Assembly: GCA_946222435.1 (NCBI GenBank)
Contig: CAMIOJ010000093.1
Span: forward strand, 1-7,986
DNA from: an uncultured Micrococcus sp.
GTDB taxonomy: Bacteria > Actinomycetota > Actinomycetes > Actinomycetales > Micrococcaceae
Direction: 5' to 3'
DNA length: 7,986 nt
The notes beneath the pieces are model-generated. The model did no database searches. It worked only from the letters and a program-made list of their open reading frames with translations, and had not been told where the DNA came from. A program made the position numbers and the translations under genes. Positions 1 to 6,564 of the stretch are shown one piece after another. The first letter of the stretch is position 1; each line of letters starts with the position of its first letter.

Positions 1-1
1 C

Positions 2-949
2 GTCCCTTCCCCCGCTGACCTGCGGCGCCTGGCCGTGGACGCCGCCGCCTCCCGCGTGCCGGCCCTGTGGGCCGCCTTCCGCGCCGGCCCCCGCTTCCCG
101 ACGACGGCCGCCCGCCCGAGCCTGAAGACCAACCACCACGACCTGGTCACCGAGCACGACCGCTCCACCGAGGCCGCCCTGGTGCGGGCCCTGACCGACG
201 CGGTCCCAGGCTCCCGGGTGCTCGGTGAGGAGACCGGCGCCCACGGCGCGGCCGGCCATCCGCTGCGCTGGATCGTGGACCCCATCGACGGCACCTCGAA
301 CTTCGCCCACGGCTTCGCGATGTTCTCCGTCTCGATCGCCGCCGAGGTGGACGGCGAGGTCGTCGCCGGCGCGATCGCCGACCCCGCCGCCGGCCAGGTC
401 TTCTCCTCGGACGACACGGGCGCCTATCTCGCTGATGTCGAACCCCTCGATGAGCCGAAGGCGGGCGGCGCACCGGAGGCGAGCGCCGTCGTCGTGAAGG
501 ACGAACGGCCCCTGGCCGAGCTCTCCCGGCCCGCCCCGGATCCGGCCCTCGGCGAGCGCGGCCTGAACCTGGTGACCTCGTATCCGGCGGGCGAGGCCCT
601 CGCCCTGGAGGGCACGGCCGCGCTGGAGCGCTTCGGCGAGCTGGTCCGCACCTATGCCACGGTCCGCCGCACGGTCTCCGGCGCCTTGGAGCTCGCCTAC
701 ACGGCCGCCGGCTGGGCGGACGCCGCCCTCTACGTGGACACGAAGCCGTGGGACGTGGCCGCCGGCATGCACCTGCTGCGTGCCGCGGGAGGCACCTGGA
801 CCGGGCTGTCCCCGGACGCGTCCGCCGCCATGACGGCCGCGGCCCACACCGCCCCCTTCGCGCTGGCGCTCGCACCCGGGCGCCGGGCCCCCACGGCGGC
901 ACGGGTGCTGGACGTCATCCACGAGACGCGCGTCACGCCCCGGACATAG
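2..949 (+). CDS. Inositol monophosphatase family protein (5' end probably outside window)
   Basis: This is a Mg-dependent phosphatase of the inositol monophosphatase/fructose-1,6-bisphosphatase superfamily, probably cytosolic, hydrolysing a sugar or polyol phosphate. Residues are numbered from the GTG at 35. The metal and phosphate site is complete: K31 and D36 with D42 in the KTNHHDLVTEHD stretch, the GEE motif at 64-66, DPIDGTSN at 82-89, and the second signature WDVAAG at 239-244 with D240. The frame stays open to base 2. The residues before the GTG (ADLRRLAVDAAASRV) look like the usual N-terminal helix of this family, and no Shine-Dalgarno precedes the GTG, so the real start is probably upstream of the window. 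It ends with TAG 51 bp before the next gene on the same strand, so co-transcription is possible. The natural substrate (inositol phosphate, histidinol phosphate or other) cannot be read from these motifs. Confidence 0.92.
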   Translation, partial: VPSPADLRRLAVDAAASRVPALWAAFRAGPRFPTTAARPSLKTNHHDLVTEHDRSTEAALVRALTDAVPGSRVLGEETGAHGAAGHPLRWIVDPIDGTSNFAHGFAMFSVSIAAEVDGEVVAGAIADPAAGQVFSSDDTGAYLADVEPLDEPKAGGAPEASAVVVKDERPLAELSRPAPDPALGERGLNLVTSYPAGEALALEGTAALERFGELVRTYATVRRTVSGALELAYTAAGWADAALYVDTKPWDVAAGMHLLRAAGGTWTGLSPDASAAMTAAAHTAPFALALAPGRRAPTAARVLDVIHETRVTPRT

Positions 950-1000
950 ACTGGGAAAGGAACCAGATCGCCTGGCAGCAGGCAGCGAGGAGGCCCCCGC

Positions 1001-1507
1001 ATGACCCACACCGACAAGCCATCCATGATGAACGTGTCCCGTGACTCCGGTTCGCCGATGATGTTCGAGCACGCCGACGGGGAGCCCGTGTTGGTCCTGA
1101 CCGAGGAGCAGTGCTGGAAGCTGCTGGAGCGCACCCGCCACGCCCGCCTGGGGCTGGCCGTGAACGGCGAGCCGGACATCGTGCCGGTGAACGTCGCCTG
1201 CTCCGGTGGGAAGGTCTACTTCCGCACCGCGCCCGGCTCCAAGCTCGCCGAGCTGACCATCAACCCCACCGTGGTGGTCCAGGCCGACGGCATCCTCTCC
1301 GACCAGGCCTGGTCCGTGCTGGCCCGCGGCACCGCCCGCCGCCTCGAGACCGAGGCCGAGATCGCCCACGCCGAGTCCCTCGGCATCAGCCCGTGGGTGC
1401 CCACCCTGAAGGACTTCTACGTGGAGGTCGAAATCTCCCGCCTCACCGGGAGGCACTTCGCGTTCGGCACGCACCCCGAGCGCGACGGCGACCAGCCCTC
1501 CGACTGA
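1001..1507 (+). CDS. Pyridoxamine 5'-phosphate oxidase family protein (split-barrel flavin/F420-type)
   Basis: This 168-residue protein belongs to the small actinobacterial proteins with the pyridoxamine-phosphate-oxidase split-barrel fold. That fold binds FMN, F420 or a similar cofactor at a dimer interface. The family signature is readable in order: LTEEQCWKLLERTRHARLGL (about 33-52), then GEPDIVPVNV (56-65), the FRTAPGSKL strand-loop (74-82), AWSVLARGTARRLE (103-116), and the terminal PWVPTLKDFYVEVEISRLTGRHF block (about 131-153). The ATG at 1001 is supported by GAGGAGG at 987-993, seven bases upstream. Later ATGs at 1025 and 1028 have no comparable site. The first roughly 28 residues are polar and probably disordered. 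Family members of this size are mostly uncharacterised oxidoreductases or cofactor-binding proteins, and true PNP oxidase activity is unlikely. A TAGACT at 947-952 could be a -10 box, but I see no matching -35. Confidence 0.92.
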   Translation: MTHTDKPSMMNVSRDSGSPMMFEHADGEPVLVLTEEQCWKLLERTRHARLGLAVNGEPDIVPVNVACSGGKVYFRTAPGSKLAELTINPTVVVQADGILSDQAWSVLARGTARRLETEAEIAHAESLGISPWVPTLKDFYVEVEISRLTGRHFAFGTHPERDGDQPSD

Positions 1508-1546
1508 CCCCCGCAGACGGGCCTAGGACGGGCCCGCGACCGACCA

Positions 1547-1582
1547 CGAGGCCCCGGCGAGCACGCGCTCGCCGGGGCCTCG
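1547..1582. terminator. Bidirectional hairpin terminator between converging genes
   Basis: A perfect inverted repeat has 16-base arms at 1547-1562 and 1567-1582 around the four-base loop ACGC. The left arm reads CGAGGCCCCGGCGAGC. There is no clear T tract on either side, as is common for terminators in high-GC actinobacteria. It lies 39 bp after the stop of the plus-strand split-barrel gene and 67 bp past the stop of the minus-strand FAD dehydrogenase, so it can serve both. The structure is seen directly; terminator function is inferred from structure and position. Confidence 0.8.
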
Positions 1583-1649
1583 CGATGCTCGGGCCGATGC
1601 GACTGAGGCCGGCCGACGCCCGGCAGACGCGGCCGGCCGCTCCGCCGGC

Positions 1650-3413
1650 TCAGGCGGTCTCGGCCGCCGCCGACCGGCCTGCAGTGCGGCCGGAGAACAG
1701 GCAGCCGCCGAGAAAGGTGCCCTCCAGCGAGCGGAAGCCGTGCATGCCTCCACCGCCGAACCCGGCGGCCTCGCCGGCGGCGTACAGGCCCGGAATGACC
1801 TGCCCGGCGGCGTCCAGCACCCGGCCGCCCAGGTCCGTGTGCAGACCGCCGAGCGTCTTGCGGGTCAGGGTGTGCAGGCGCACGGCGATCAGCGGCCCTG
1901 CCTTCGGATCCGTGAGGCGGTGCGGCGGCGCGGTGCGGATCAGCTTGTCCCCCAGGTACTTCCGGGCGGTGCGGACCTCGTCCAGCTGCGGATCCGCCCC
2001 GGGGGTCTCGGCGCCGGCCTCGTGCTGGGCCACGGCGGCCTGCACCGCGGCCTCGTCCACGTGCGGGCCGTCCGGGACGAGCGCGTTCATCTTCGCCACC
2101 AGCTCGGAGACCGTGTCCGCGGTGACGAAGTCCTCGCCCTTCTCCAGGAAGTCCCGCACCGGTCCCGGCATGTCCTGGGTGACGCGGCCGAGGACCTGGC
2201 GGACCGAGCGTCCGGTGAGGTCCGGGTTCTGCTCCGAGCCGGACAGCGCGAACTCCTTGCCGATGATCCGGTGGTTCAGCACGAACCAGGAGTGCTCTCC
2301 TGCCGGGGCGGTGCGGGCGTCCTCCGGCGCCGAGGCCGAGGCGCCGCGCAGCTCTCCCAGGGTGCCGAGCGTGTCGAAGCCGGGCCAGCGCGGGTGCGGC
2401 AGTCGGCGGCCGGCGGCGTCCAGCCACAGGGAGGACGGGCCGGGCAGGATGCGGATGCCGTGGCCCGGCCAGATCGGGTCCCAGTTCTTCACACCCTCGG
2501 TGTAGTGCCACATCCGGTCCGGGTGCAGCAGGCGCGCGCCGGCCCGCTCGGCCACGGTGATGCCGGAGCCGTCCACGTAGGCGGGCACGCCGGAGAGCAT
2601 GTCCTGCGGGGCCGGGCCGAGCCGGGACGGCCAGACGTCCCGGACCCGCTCGTGGTCCGCCCCCACACCGCCGGAGGCCACGATCACCGCGGCGGACTCG
2701 ATGCGGAAGTCCCCCACCACGGTGCGGTTGGAGGCGGTGCCGCGGGCGCCGTCGTCGTCCGCCAGGACCTGACCGGCCACCCCGGTGACGGACCCGCCGG
2801 AGGTGAGCAGCTCGGTCACCCGATGCCGGGGCAGGTAGGTGAGGCGGCCGTCGAAGGCGGCCTGCTCCACTACCCGGGAGAACGGCTCCACGATCCCCGG
2901 ACCGGTGCCCCAGGTGATGTGGAACCGCGGCACCGAGTTGCCGCCCACGCCGGGGGCGGGGACCTTGCGCTCGGCCCAGCCGACCACCGGGAACAGGCGG
3001 TGGCCGCGCTCCCGCAGCCAGGCCCGCTTCTCCTGGTGGGCGAAGTTGACGTAGGCCTCGGCCCACGCCTTCGGCAGAGCGTCGTCCTGGCCCGTGAACC
3101 CCGCGGTGGCCTGCCAGTCGGACCAGGCCAGGTCCACGGAGTCCTTCACGCCGAGGCGACGCTGCTCCGGGGAGTCCACCAGGAACAGACCGCCGAAGGA
3201 CCAGTAGGCCTGGCCGCCGAGGTCAGCGGCGCGCTCCTGGTCGATCAGGACCACGCGACGGCCGGTCTCCAACAGCTCGACCGTGGCGACCAGGCCGGCC
3301 AGGCCGTGGCCCAGGACCACGGCGTCGGCGTCGTGGTGGGAGGAGCCGGAGGAGGCATGACGGGAGGTGCGGGAGGAGTGGGGGGAGGGGCCGTGCGACG
3401 GGGATGCGTTCAT
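1650..3413 (-). CDS. FAD-binding dehydrogenase (fumarate reductase/3-ketosteroid dehydrogenase-like)
   Basis: This 587-residue flavoprotein belongs to the FAD-binding-2 superfamily, which includes fumarate reductases and 3-ketosteroid 1-dehydrogenases. It likely binds FAD and performs a dehydrogenation or reduction on an unidentified substrate. The N-terminal dinucleotide fold is clear: AVVLGHGLAG (31-40, a GxGxxG site) followed by the acidic strand end VVLIDQE (54-60). The C-terminal FAD motif is GLYAAGEAAGFGGGG (542-556), with MHGFRSLEGTFLGG (557-570). Length fits the widespread 'FAD-binding dehydrogenase' group of roughly 550 residues. Residues 1-26 are a Ser/His-rich tail without fold. 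I chose the ATG at 3413: it sits 26 residues before the fold and seven bases after a -10 box. An ATG 33 codons further upstream would run through promoter and repeat DNA. It appears to be a single-gene unit, separated from the upstream ThDP enzyme by 246 bp. The steroid-dehydrogenase label should not be taken as function. Confidence 0.92.
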   Translation of the reverse strand: MNASPSHGPSPHSSRTSRHASSGSSHHDADAVVLGHGLAGLVATVELLETGRRVVLIDQERAADLGGQAYWSFGGLFLVDSPEQRRLGVKDSVDLAWSDWQATAGFTGQDDALPKAWAEAYVNFAHQEKRAWLRERGHRLFPVVGWAERKVPAPGVGGNSVPRFHITWGTGPGIVEPFSRVVEQAAFDGRLTYLPRHRVTELLTSGGSVTGVAGQVLADDDGARGTASNRTVVGDFRIESAAVIVASGGVGADHERVRDVWPSRLGPAPQDMLSGVPAYVDGSGITVAERAGARLLHPDRMWHYTEGVKNWDPIWPGHGIRILPGPSSLWLDAAGRRLPHPRWPGFDTLGTLGELRGASASAPEDARTAPAGEHSWFVLNHRIIGKEFALSGSEQNPDLTGRSVRQVLGRVTQDMPGPVRDFLEKGEDFVTADTVSELVAKMNALVPDGPHVDEAAVQAAVAQHEAGAETPGADPQLDEVRTARKYLGDKLIRTAPPHRLTDPKAGPLIAVRLHTLTRKTLGGLHTDLGGRVLDAAGQVIPGLYAAGEAAGFGGGGMHGFRSLEGTFLGGCLFSGRTAGRSAAAETA

Positions 3414-3420
3414 GCGCCCG

Positions 3421-3450
3421 AGCCTAGATGAGATGCCGGTCACAGAAGAA
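3421..3450 (-). promoter_or_regulatory. Putative leaderless promoter of the FAD dehydrogenase
   Basis: On the minus strand a TAGGCT -10 box (3421-3426) ends seven bases before the ATG at 3413, so transcription would begin at or within a base of the start codon. A TTCTTC element (3445-3450) sits 18 bp further upstream as a modest -35. No Shine-Dalgarno-like purine run lies between them and the ATG, which agrees with a leaderless transcript, a common arrangement in actinobacteria. One copy of the intergenic repeat (3467-3494) begins 17 bp upstream of the -35. Confidence 0.5.
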
Positions 3451-3466
3451 CCGCGCCGGCGGGGTA

Positions 3467-3494
3467 GGGCACTTTCGCTCGCGAAACGGGAGGG
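3467..3494 (+). repeat. Intergenic repeat copy 1 (forward)
   Basis: This 28-bp unit starts GGGCACT, continues TTCGCTCGCGAAAC, and ends GGGAGGG. Its centre, TTTCGC-TC-GCGAAA at 3473-3486, is a perfect six-base palindrome. It differs from copy 2 at only two positions and lies just upstream of the FAD dehydrogenase promoter. Confidence 0.8.
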
Positions 3495-3520
3495 GAGCCA
3501 CGGCTGAGGCATACTCCCCT

Positions 3521-3548
3521 GGGCACTGTCGCTAGCGAAACGGGAGGG
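3521..3548 (+). repeat. Intergenic repeat copy 2 (forward)
   Basis: This 28-bp unit is identical to copy 1 at 26 of 28 positions, starting 54 bp after it. The core TCGCTAGCGA (3529-3538) is a perfect 10-bp palindrome and is followed by AACGGGAGGG. Its right half forms the left arm of the long hairpin at 3537-3585. Confidence 0.8.
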
Positions 3549-3585
3549 AGACCGGGCTCCGTGCCCGGCTCTCGCCTCCCGTTTC
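3537..3585 (-). terminator. Long hairpin downstream of the ThDP enzyme gene, possible terminator
   Basis: The arm at 3537-3557 (starts GAAACGGGAGG, ends CCGGGC) pairs with 3563-3585 (starts GCCCGG, ends CCTCCCGTTTC) around the loop TCCGT. Only two single-base bulges interrupt it, and the outer TCGCT parts of repeat copies 2 and 3 could extend it. It lies downstream of the last gene of the minus-strand operon and upstream of the FAD dehydrogenase promoter, so it would insulate the two units. There is no T tract. It is built from repeat copies 2 and 3, so termination may be only one of its roles. Confidence 0.5.
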
Positions 3586-3598
3586 CTCAGCGAAAGTC
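3575..3598 (-). repeat. Intergenic repeat copy 3 (inverted)
   Basis: Read on the minus strand this is ACTTTCGCTGAGGAAAC followed by GGGAGG. It is the same unit as copies 1 and 2 in the opposite orientation, with the core palindrome partly broken (GAGG in place of an NRCG centre). It is the right-arm partner of copy 2 in the hairpin. Confidence 0.75.
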
Positions 3599-3605
3599 TC
3601 CCCGG

Positions 3606-3628
3606 CCCTCCCGTTTCGTCAGCGAAAA
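3606..3628 (-). repeat. Intergenic repeat copy 4 (inverted)
   Basis: Read on the minus strand this is TTTTCGCTGACGAAAC followed by GGGAGGG, with the TTTCG/CGAAA palindrome intact. It starts about 31 bp from copy 3, a spacing unlike the 54 bp between copies 1 and 2. It is the copy nearest the 3' end of the ThDP enzyme gene, 32 bp beyond its stop codon. Confidence 0.75.
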
Positions 3629-3659
3629 CGCAGGAGTACGGAGTTCCGCCGGGTGGCCC

Positions 3660-5438
3660 TCAGACCTCCGGGGCCTCACCGAGGTGGCTCGGGGCCCACA
3701 TCGCCAGCTTCGTCTGCACGACGACCACGTTGGGGCCCTCCTCGGCGAGGTTCCGCTCGAGGGCCTCGCGGACGTCCTCCACGGCCACGGTCTCGGCCGG
3801 GACGCCGAAGGACTCGGCCAGCTTGGCGAAGTCCGGGCGGTCCAGCTCCGTGGCGGTGGCCTGGCCGAAGGCGCCCTCCATGTACTCGCGGAGGATGCCG
3901 TAGCCGCCGTCGTCGATGATCAGCCACGTGACCGCCGCCGTGTGCTGGCGGGCCGCGGCGAGCTCGGCGATCGAGTACATCGCCGAGCCGTCTCCGGCCA
4001 CGGCGAGCACGCGCCCCTCGATGCCGGTACGGCCCTGCCGGGCCAGGCCCAGGGCGCCGCCGAACGCTGCCGGAAAGCCGTAGCCAAGGCCGCCGGCACC
4101 CTGCGCGGAGTGGAACTCACCAGTCTTGGCGTCCCAGCAGTTCCAGCCCCAGTAGGCGGCGATCGTCATGTCCCAGAACGTCTGCATGTCGGCCGGAACG
4201 GCGGCGCGGATGTCGTCCATGAGCTGGCGCTCGCGGGACAGGTCCTGGGCGTCCAGGCGCGCGATGACGCGGGCGTTGACCGCGGCCACCTTGTCTGCGG
4301 CGGACTTCCCGTCCCAGGCCACGGCGCTCGCGTCACGTGCCGGCACGGCCAGCTCGGTGGAGGTCGACTTCATGCCGAGGATGTTGAGGCCTTCGAGGTA
4401 CGGGTGCGGCTCGAGCGCCTCGCCGCGCAGGGCGGCGGCCAGGGCGGCCAGGGCCGAGCCGGCGTCCGCGCGGATGCCGAGGGTCGGGTGGTTGGTCTCC
4501 AGCACGCGCGGCTCGGCGTCGATCTGGATCAGGCGGCCGCGGGGCTCCAGGGTGAAGTAGTTCGAGGTGACCTCGCCCAGGGAGGAGCCGACCACGAGCA
4601 GCACGTCTGCGTCCTCGAGGACCTCGGAGACGTAGCGGTCCTCCACCCAGGCGCCGAGCGAGAGCGGGTGCTCCCACGGGAACGCGGTGTTGCCGCCGGG
4701 CGAGCAGACCACGGGGGCCTGCAGGTGCTCGGCCACCTGCCGCAGGGACTCCATGGCCGCGCGGCCGGAGCGGCGCACGCCGCCGCCGGCGACGATGGCG
4801 ACCTTCTCCGCACCGCCGAGCCAGCGGACGGCCTCCTCCACGAGCTCCGCGCGCGGCGGGTGCTCGTAGGGGACGGCGAGCGCGTCATGCACCGGCGGCA
4901 CCTGGACCTCACCGAGCAGCACGTCCTGCGGGATCTCCACCCACACCGGACCCTGCGGCACGGTGATGGCATCGGCCCAGGCGTCCTGGATGGCCGAGGG
5001 GATGCCGGAGGCGTGGTGCACGGTGTGCTGGGTCTTGGTGACGTTCTTTGCCGAGGCCTTCTGGTCGTCCAGCTGGTGGATCATGCCCTTGCGGCGGGCG
5101 CCCAGGCCGGAGAGCGGGATCTGGGAGGCGATGACCACCATCGGCACGCCGGTGGCGTAGGCCTCCTGCAGGCCGGCCAGGGAAGTCAGCGCGCCGGGGC
5201 CGGTGGACAGGAACAGCACGCCGACCTCCCCGGTGGCGCGGGCGTAGCCGTCCGCGGCGAAGGCGGCGTTGTTCTCCACGCGGTTGGACACGAACTCCAG
5301 CGGGGAGCGGGACAGGGCGTCGAACAGGCCCAGGGCGTGCTGGCCGGGGATGCCGAACACGGTGCGGGCACCGAGGGCGTGCAGGGTCTCGACGGCGAGG
5401 TCGCCGCCGTTGCGGCGCGGGGCGTCTGCGGTGCTCAT
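3660..5438 (-). CDS. Thiamine diphosphate-dependent enzyme, acetolactate synthase-like (candidate 2-oxoacid decarboxylase)
   Basis: This 592-residue protein has the three-domain layout of the acetolactate synthase/2-oxoacid decarboxylase superfamily. The N-terminal domain carries FGIPGQHALGLFDAL (28-42) and the catalytic-type glutamate E55 in RVENNAAFAADGYARATG (53-70). A central Rossmann-like domain spans about 195-340. The C-terminal cofactor domain has GLGYGFPAAFGGAL (450-463) and the ThDP/Mg motif GDGS at 482-485. That motif closes with DDGGYG (509-514), where classic members have NN. The ATG at 5438 has AGGAGG 6-7 bases upstream and overlaps the ureohydrolase stop as ATGA, implying translational coupling. 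The length is close to catabolic IlvB-like enzymes, and no IlvN-type small subunit is nearby, so branched-chain amino acid synthesis is unlikely. From context I infer decarboxylation of a guanidino 2-oxoacid such as 2-ketoarginine, like Pseudomonas AruI. Other carboligase reactions remain possible. Confidence 0.93.
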   Translation of the reverse strand: MSTADAPRRNGGDLAVETLHALGARTVFGIPGQHALGLFDALSRSPLEFVSNRVENNAAFAADGYARATGEVGVLFLSTGPGALTSLAGLQEAYATGVPMVVIASQIPLSGLGARRKGMIHQLDDQKASAKNVTKTQHTVHHASGIPSAIQDAWADAITVPQGPVWVEIPQDVLLGEVQVPPVHDALAVPYEHPPRAELVEEAVRWLGGAEKVAIVAGGGVRRSGRAAMESLRQVAEHLQAPVVCSPGGNTAFPWEHPLSLGAWVEDRYVSEVLEDADVLLVVGSSLGEVTSNYFTLEPRGRLIQIDAEPRVLETNHPTLGIRADAGSALAALAAALRGEALEPHPYLEGLNILGMKSTSTELAVPARDASAVAWDGKSAADKVAAVNARVIARLDAQDLSRERQLMDDIRAAVPADMQTFWDMTIAAYWGWNCWDAKTGEFHSAQGAGGLGYGFPAAFGGALGLARQGRTGIEGRVLAVAGDGSAMYSIAELAAARQHTAAVTWLIIDDGGYGILREYMEGAFGQATATELDRPDFAKLAESFGVPAETVAVEDVREALERNLAEEGPNVVVVQTKLAMWAPSHLGEAPEV

Positions 5439-6442
5439 GCGGTCTCCTCCTGCACCTGCTGGGCGCGGCGATCGGCCATCAGGGTGATCAGGTCATAGGC
5501 GACGTGGGAGGCGGCCACACCGGTGATCTCGGCGTGGTCGTAGGCCGGGGCGACCTCCACGACGTCCGCGCCGACGAGGTTCATGCCGCGCAGGCCGCGG
5601 AGGATCTCCAGCAGCTCGCGGGAGGTCATGCCGCCGGCCTCCGGGGTGCCGGTGCCGGGAGCGTGGGCCGGGTCCAGGACGTCGATGTCCACGGAGATGT
5701 ACAGCGGGCGGTCCCCGATGCGCTGGCGCAGGGCGTCCACGACCTCGTCCACGCCCTTGCGGAAGACGTCGGAGGAGGTGACGATGCCGAAGCCGAGGCG
5801 GTGGTCCTCGTCCAGGTCCTTCTTGCCGTACAGCGGGCCGCGGGTGCCCACATGCGAGATGGCCTCGGTGTCCAGGATGCCCTCCTCCACGGCGCGACGG
5901 AACGGGGTGCCGTGGGTGTACTCGGCGCCGAAGTAGGTGTCCCAGGTGTCCAGGTGGGCGTCGAAGTGCAGCAGGGCCACCGGCTCGCCGGCGCGGGCGG
6001 AGGCGGCGCGCAGCAGCGGCAGGGCGATGGTGTGGTCTCCGCCGATGGTCATCAGCGAAGAGCCGTCCTCGGTGAGGTCCATGGCGTCCTGCTGGACCAT
6101 CTCGATGGCCTCGTTGATGTTGAAGGGGTTCACGGCCATGTCCCCGGCGTCCACGACCTGGGCCTGCGCGAACGGCGAGGTGTCCGTGGCCGGGTTGTAC
6201 GGGCGCAGCAGACGGGAGGACTGGCGGACGTGGCCGGAGCCGAAGCGGGCGCCGGGGCGGTAGGAGACGCCGGCGTCGAACGGCACGCCGACCACCTTGA
6301 TCTCCGGGTCGATGCCGGCGGCCTGCGCCTCGTCCAGGCGCGGCAGCAGGGCATAGGTGGGGGCTCCGCCGAAGCGGGGCACGAGGGCGGAGTTCACGGG
6401 GCCGAGCCGGCCGTTCTCCTCGACGCGGGGGATCTCGAGCAT
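5435..6442 (-). CDS. speB: Agmatinase-family ureohydrolase (agmatinase or guanidinobutyrase)
   Basis: This 335-residue binuclear-manganese ureohydrolase cleaves a guanidino group to urea and an amine: agmatine to putrescine, or 4-guanidinobutyrate to GABA. All expected metal ligands are present: H137 in GGDHT (134-138); D161, H163 and D165 in DAHLDTWD (161-168); D252 and D254 in SVDIDVLDPAHAPGTGTPE (250-268). The active-site HG (177-178) and the late glutamate in VVEVAP (294-299) are also there. The ATG at 6442 is supported by AAAGGAAG at 6448-6455. An in-frame ATG 38 codons further upstream would add only a Pro/Arg-rich repeat translation and is rejected. It follows the XRE-cupin regulator by 122 bp and overlaps the ThDP enzyme by four bases. 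The gene symbol reflects family membership only. The decarboxylase-like partner makes guanidinobutyrate at least as plausible a substrate as agmatine. Confidence 0.94.
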   Translation of the reverse strand: MLEIPRVEENGRLGPVNSALVPRFGGAPTYALLPRLDEAQAAGIDPEIKVVGVPFDAGVSYRPGARFGSGHVRQSSRLLRPYNPATDTSPFAQAQVVDAGDMAVNPFNINEAIEMVQQDAMDLTEDGSSLMTIGGDHTIALPLLRAASARAGEPVALLHFDAHLDTWDTYFGAEYTHGTPFRRAVEEGILDTEAISHVGTRGPLYGKKDLDEDHRLGFGIVTSSDVFRKGVDEVVDALRQRIGDRPLYISVDIDVLDPAHAPGTGTPEAGGMTSRELLEILRGLRGMNLVGADVVEVAPAYDHAEITGVAASHVAYDLITLMADRRAQQVQEETA

Positions 6443-6520
6443 CGTTGCTTCCTTTCGGTGGTGTCCGCACCGTCGCGGCGCGGGTGGGGTGTGGTCGGAG
6501 GATGGTCTGGTGGGTCCGGC

Positions 6521-6556
6521 AGGCCGGTCCGGAGGCCGGTCCGGCGGCCGGTCCAC
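6521..6556. repeat. Three tandem 12-bp GGCCGGTCC units
   Basis: Two identical units (AGGCCGGTCCGG at 6521-6532 and 6533-6544) are followed by a degenerate third (CGGCCGGTCCAC, 6545-6556). They lie between the regulator and ureohydrolase genes, just outside both. Next to them, CCACCGGTGG (6553-6562) is a perfect 10-bp palindrome just after the regulator stop. This may be only slippage in GC-rich spacer DNA. No promoter-like sequence is evident in this 122-bp gap, which agrees with co-transcription of the two genes. Confidence 0.6.
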
Positions 6557-6564
6557 CGGTGGGC

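Noticed and set aside
1417..3066. Long open frames opposite or offset to the FAD dehydrogenase and ThDP enzyme genes (also 1740-3431, 3561-5498, 5493-6821)
   Set aside because: They are low-complexity Arg/Pro/Gly/Ala/His-rich translations that arise in GC-rich DNA on top of genes with clear domain motifs.
3473..3486. Known SOS (TCGAAC-type) or ParB (parS) site at the TTTCG/CGAAA palindromes
   Set aside because: The sequence matches neither consensus. The resemblance is limited to short TTTCG/CGAAA arms.
3467..3628. CRISPR array
   Set aside because: Only four copies, two of them inverted, with unequal spacing and no cas genes. The palindromic core is unlike a CRISPR repeat-spacer pattern.
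3660..5438. Biosynthetic acetolactate synthase large subunit (ilvB)
   Set aside because: No small regulatory subunit or other branched-chain amino acid gene is adjacent, the NN of the cofactor motif is DD, and the gene is translationally coupled to a ureohydrolase.
3660..6442. Clavam/beta-lactam-type cluster (carboxyethylarginine synthase plus proclavaminate amidinohydrolase use the same two enzyme families)
   Set aside because: No beta-lactam synthetase, clavaminate synthase or other biosynthetic gene is nearby. An XRE-cupin regulator and a symporter point to catabolism instead.
6443..6556. N-terminal extension of the ureohydrolase by 38 codons to an upstream ATG
   Set aside because: It would translate the tandem 12-bp repeats into a Pro/Arg-rich peptide with no family counterpart, and the ATG at 6442 has a good ribosome-binding site.
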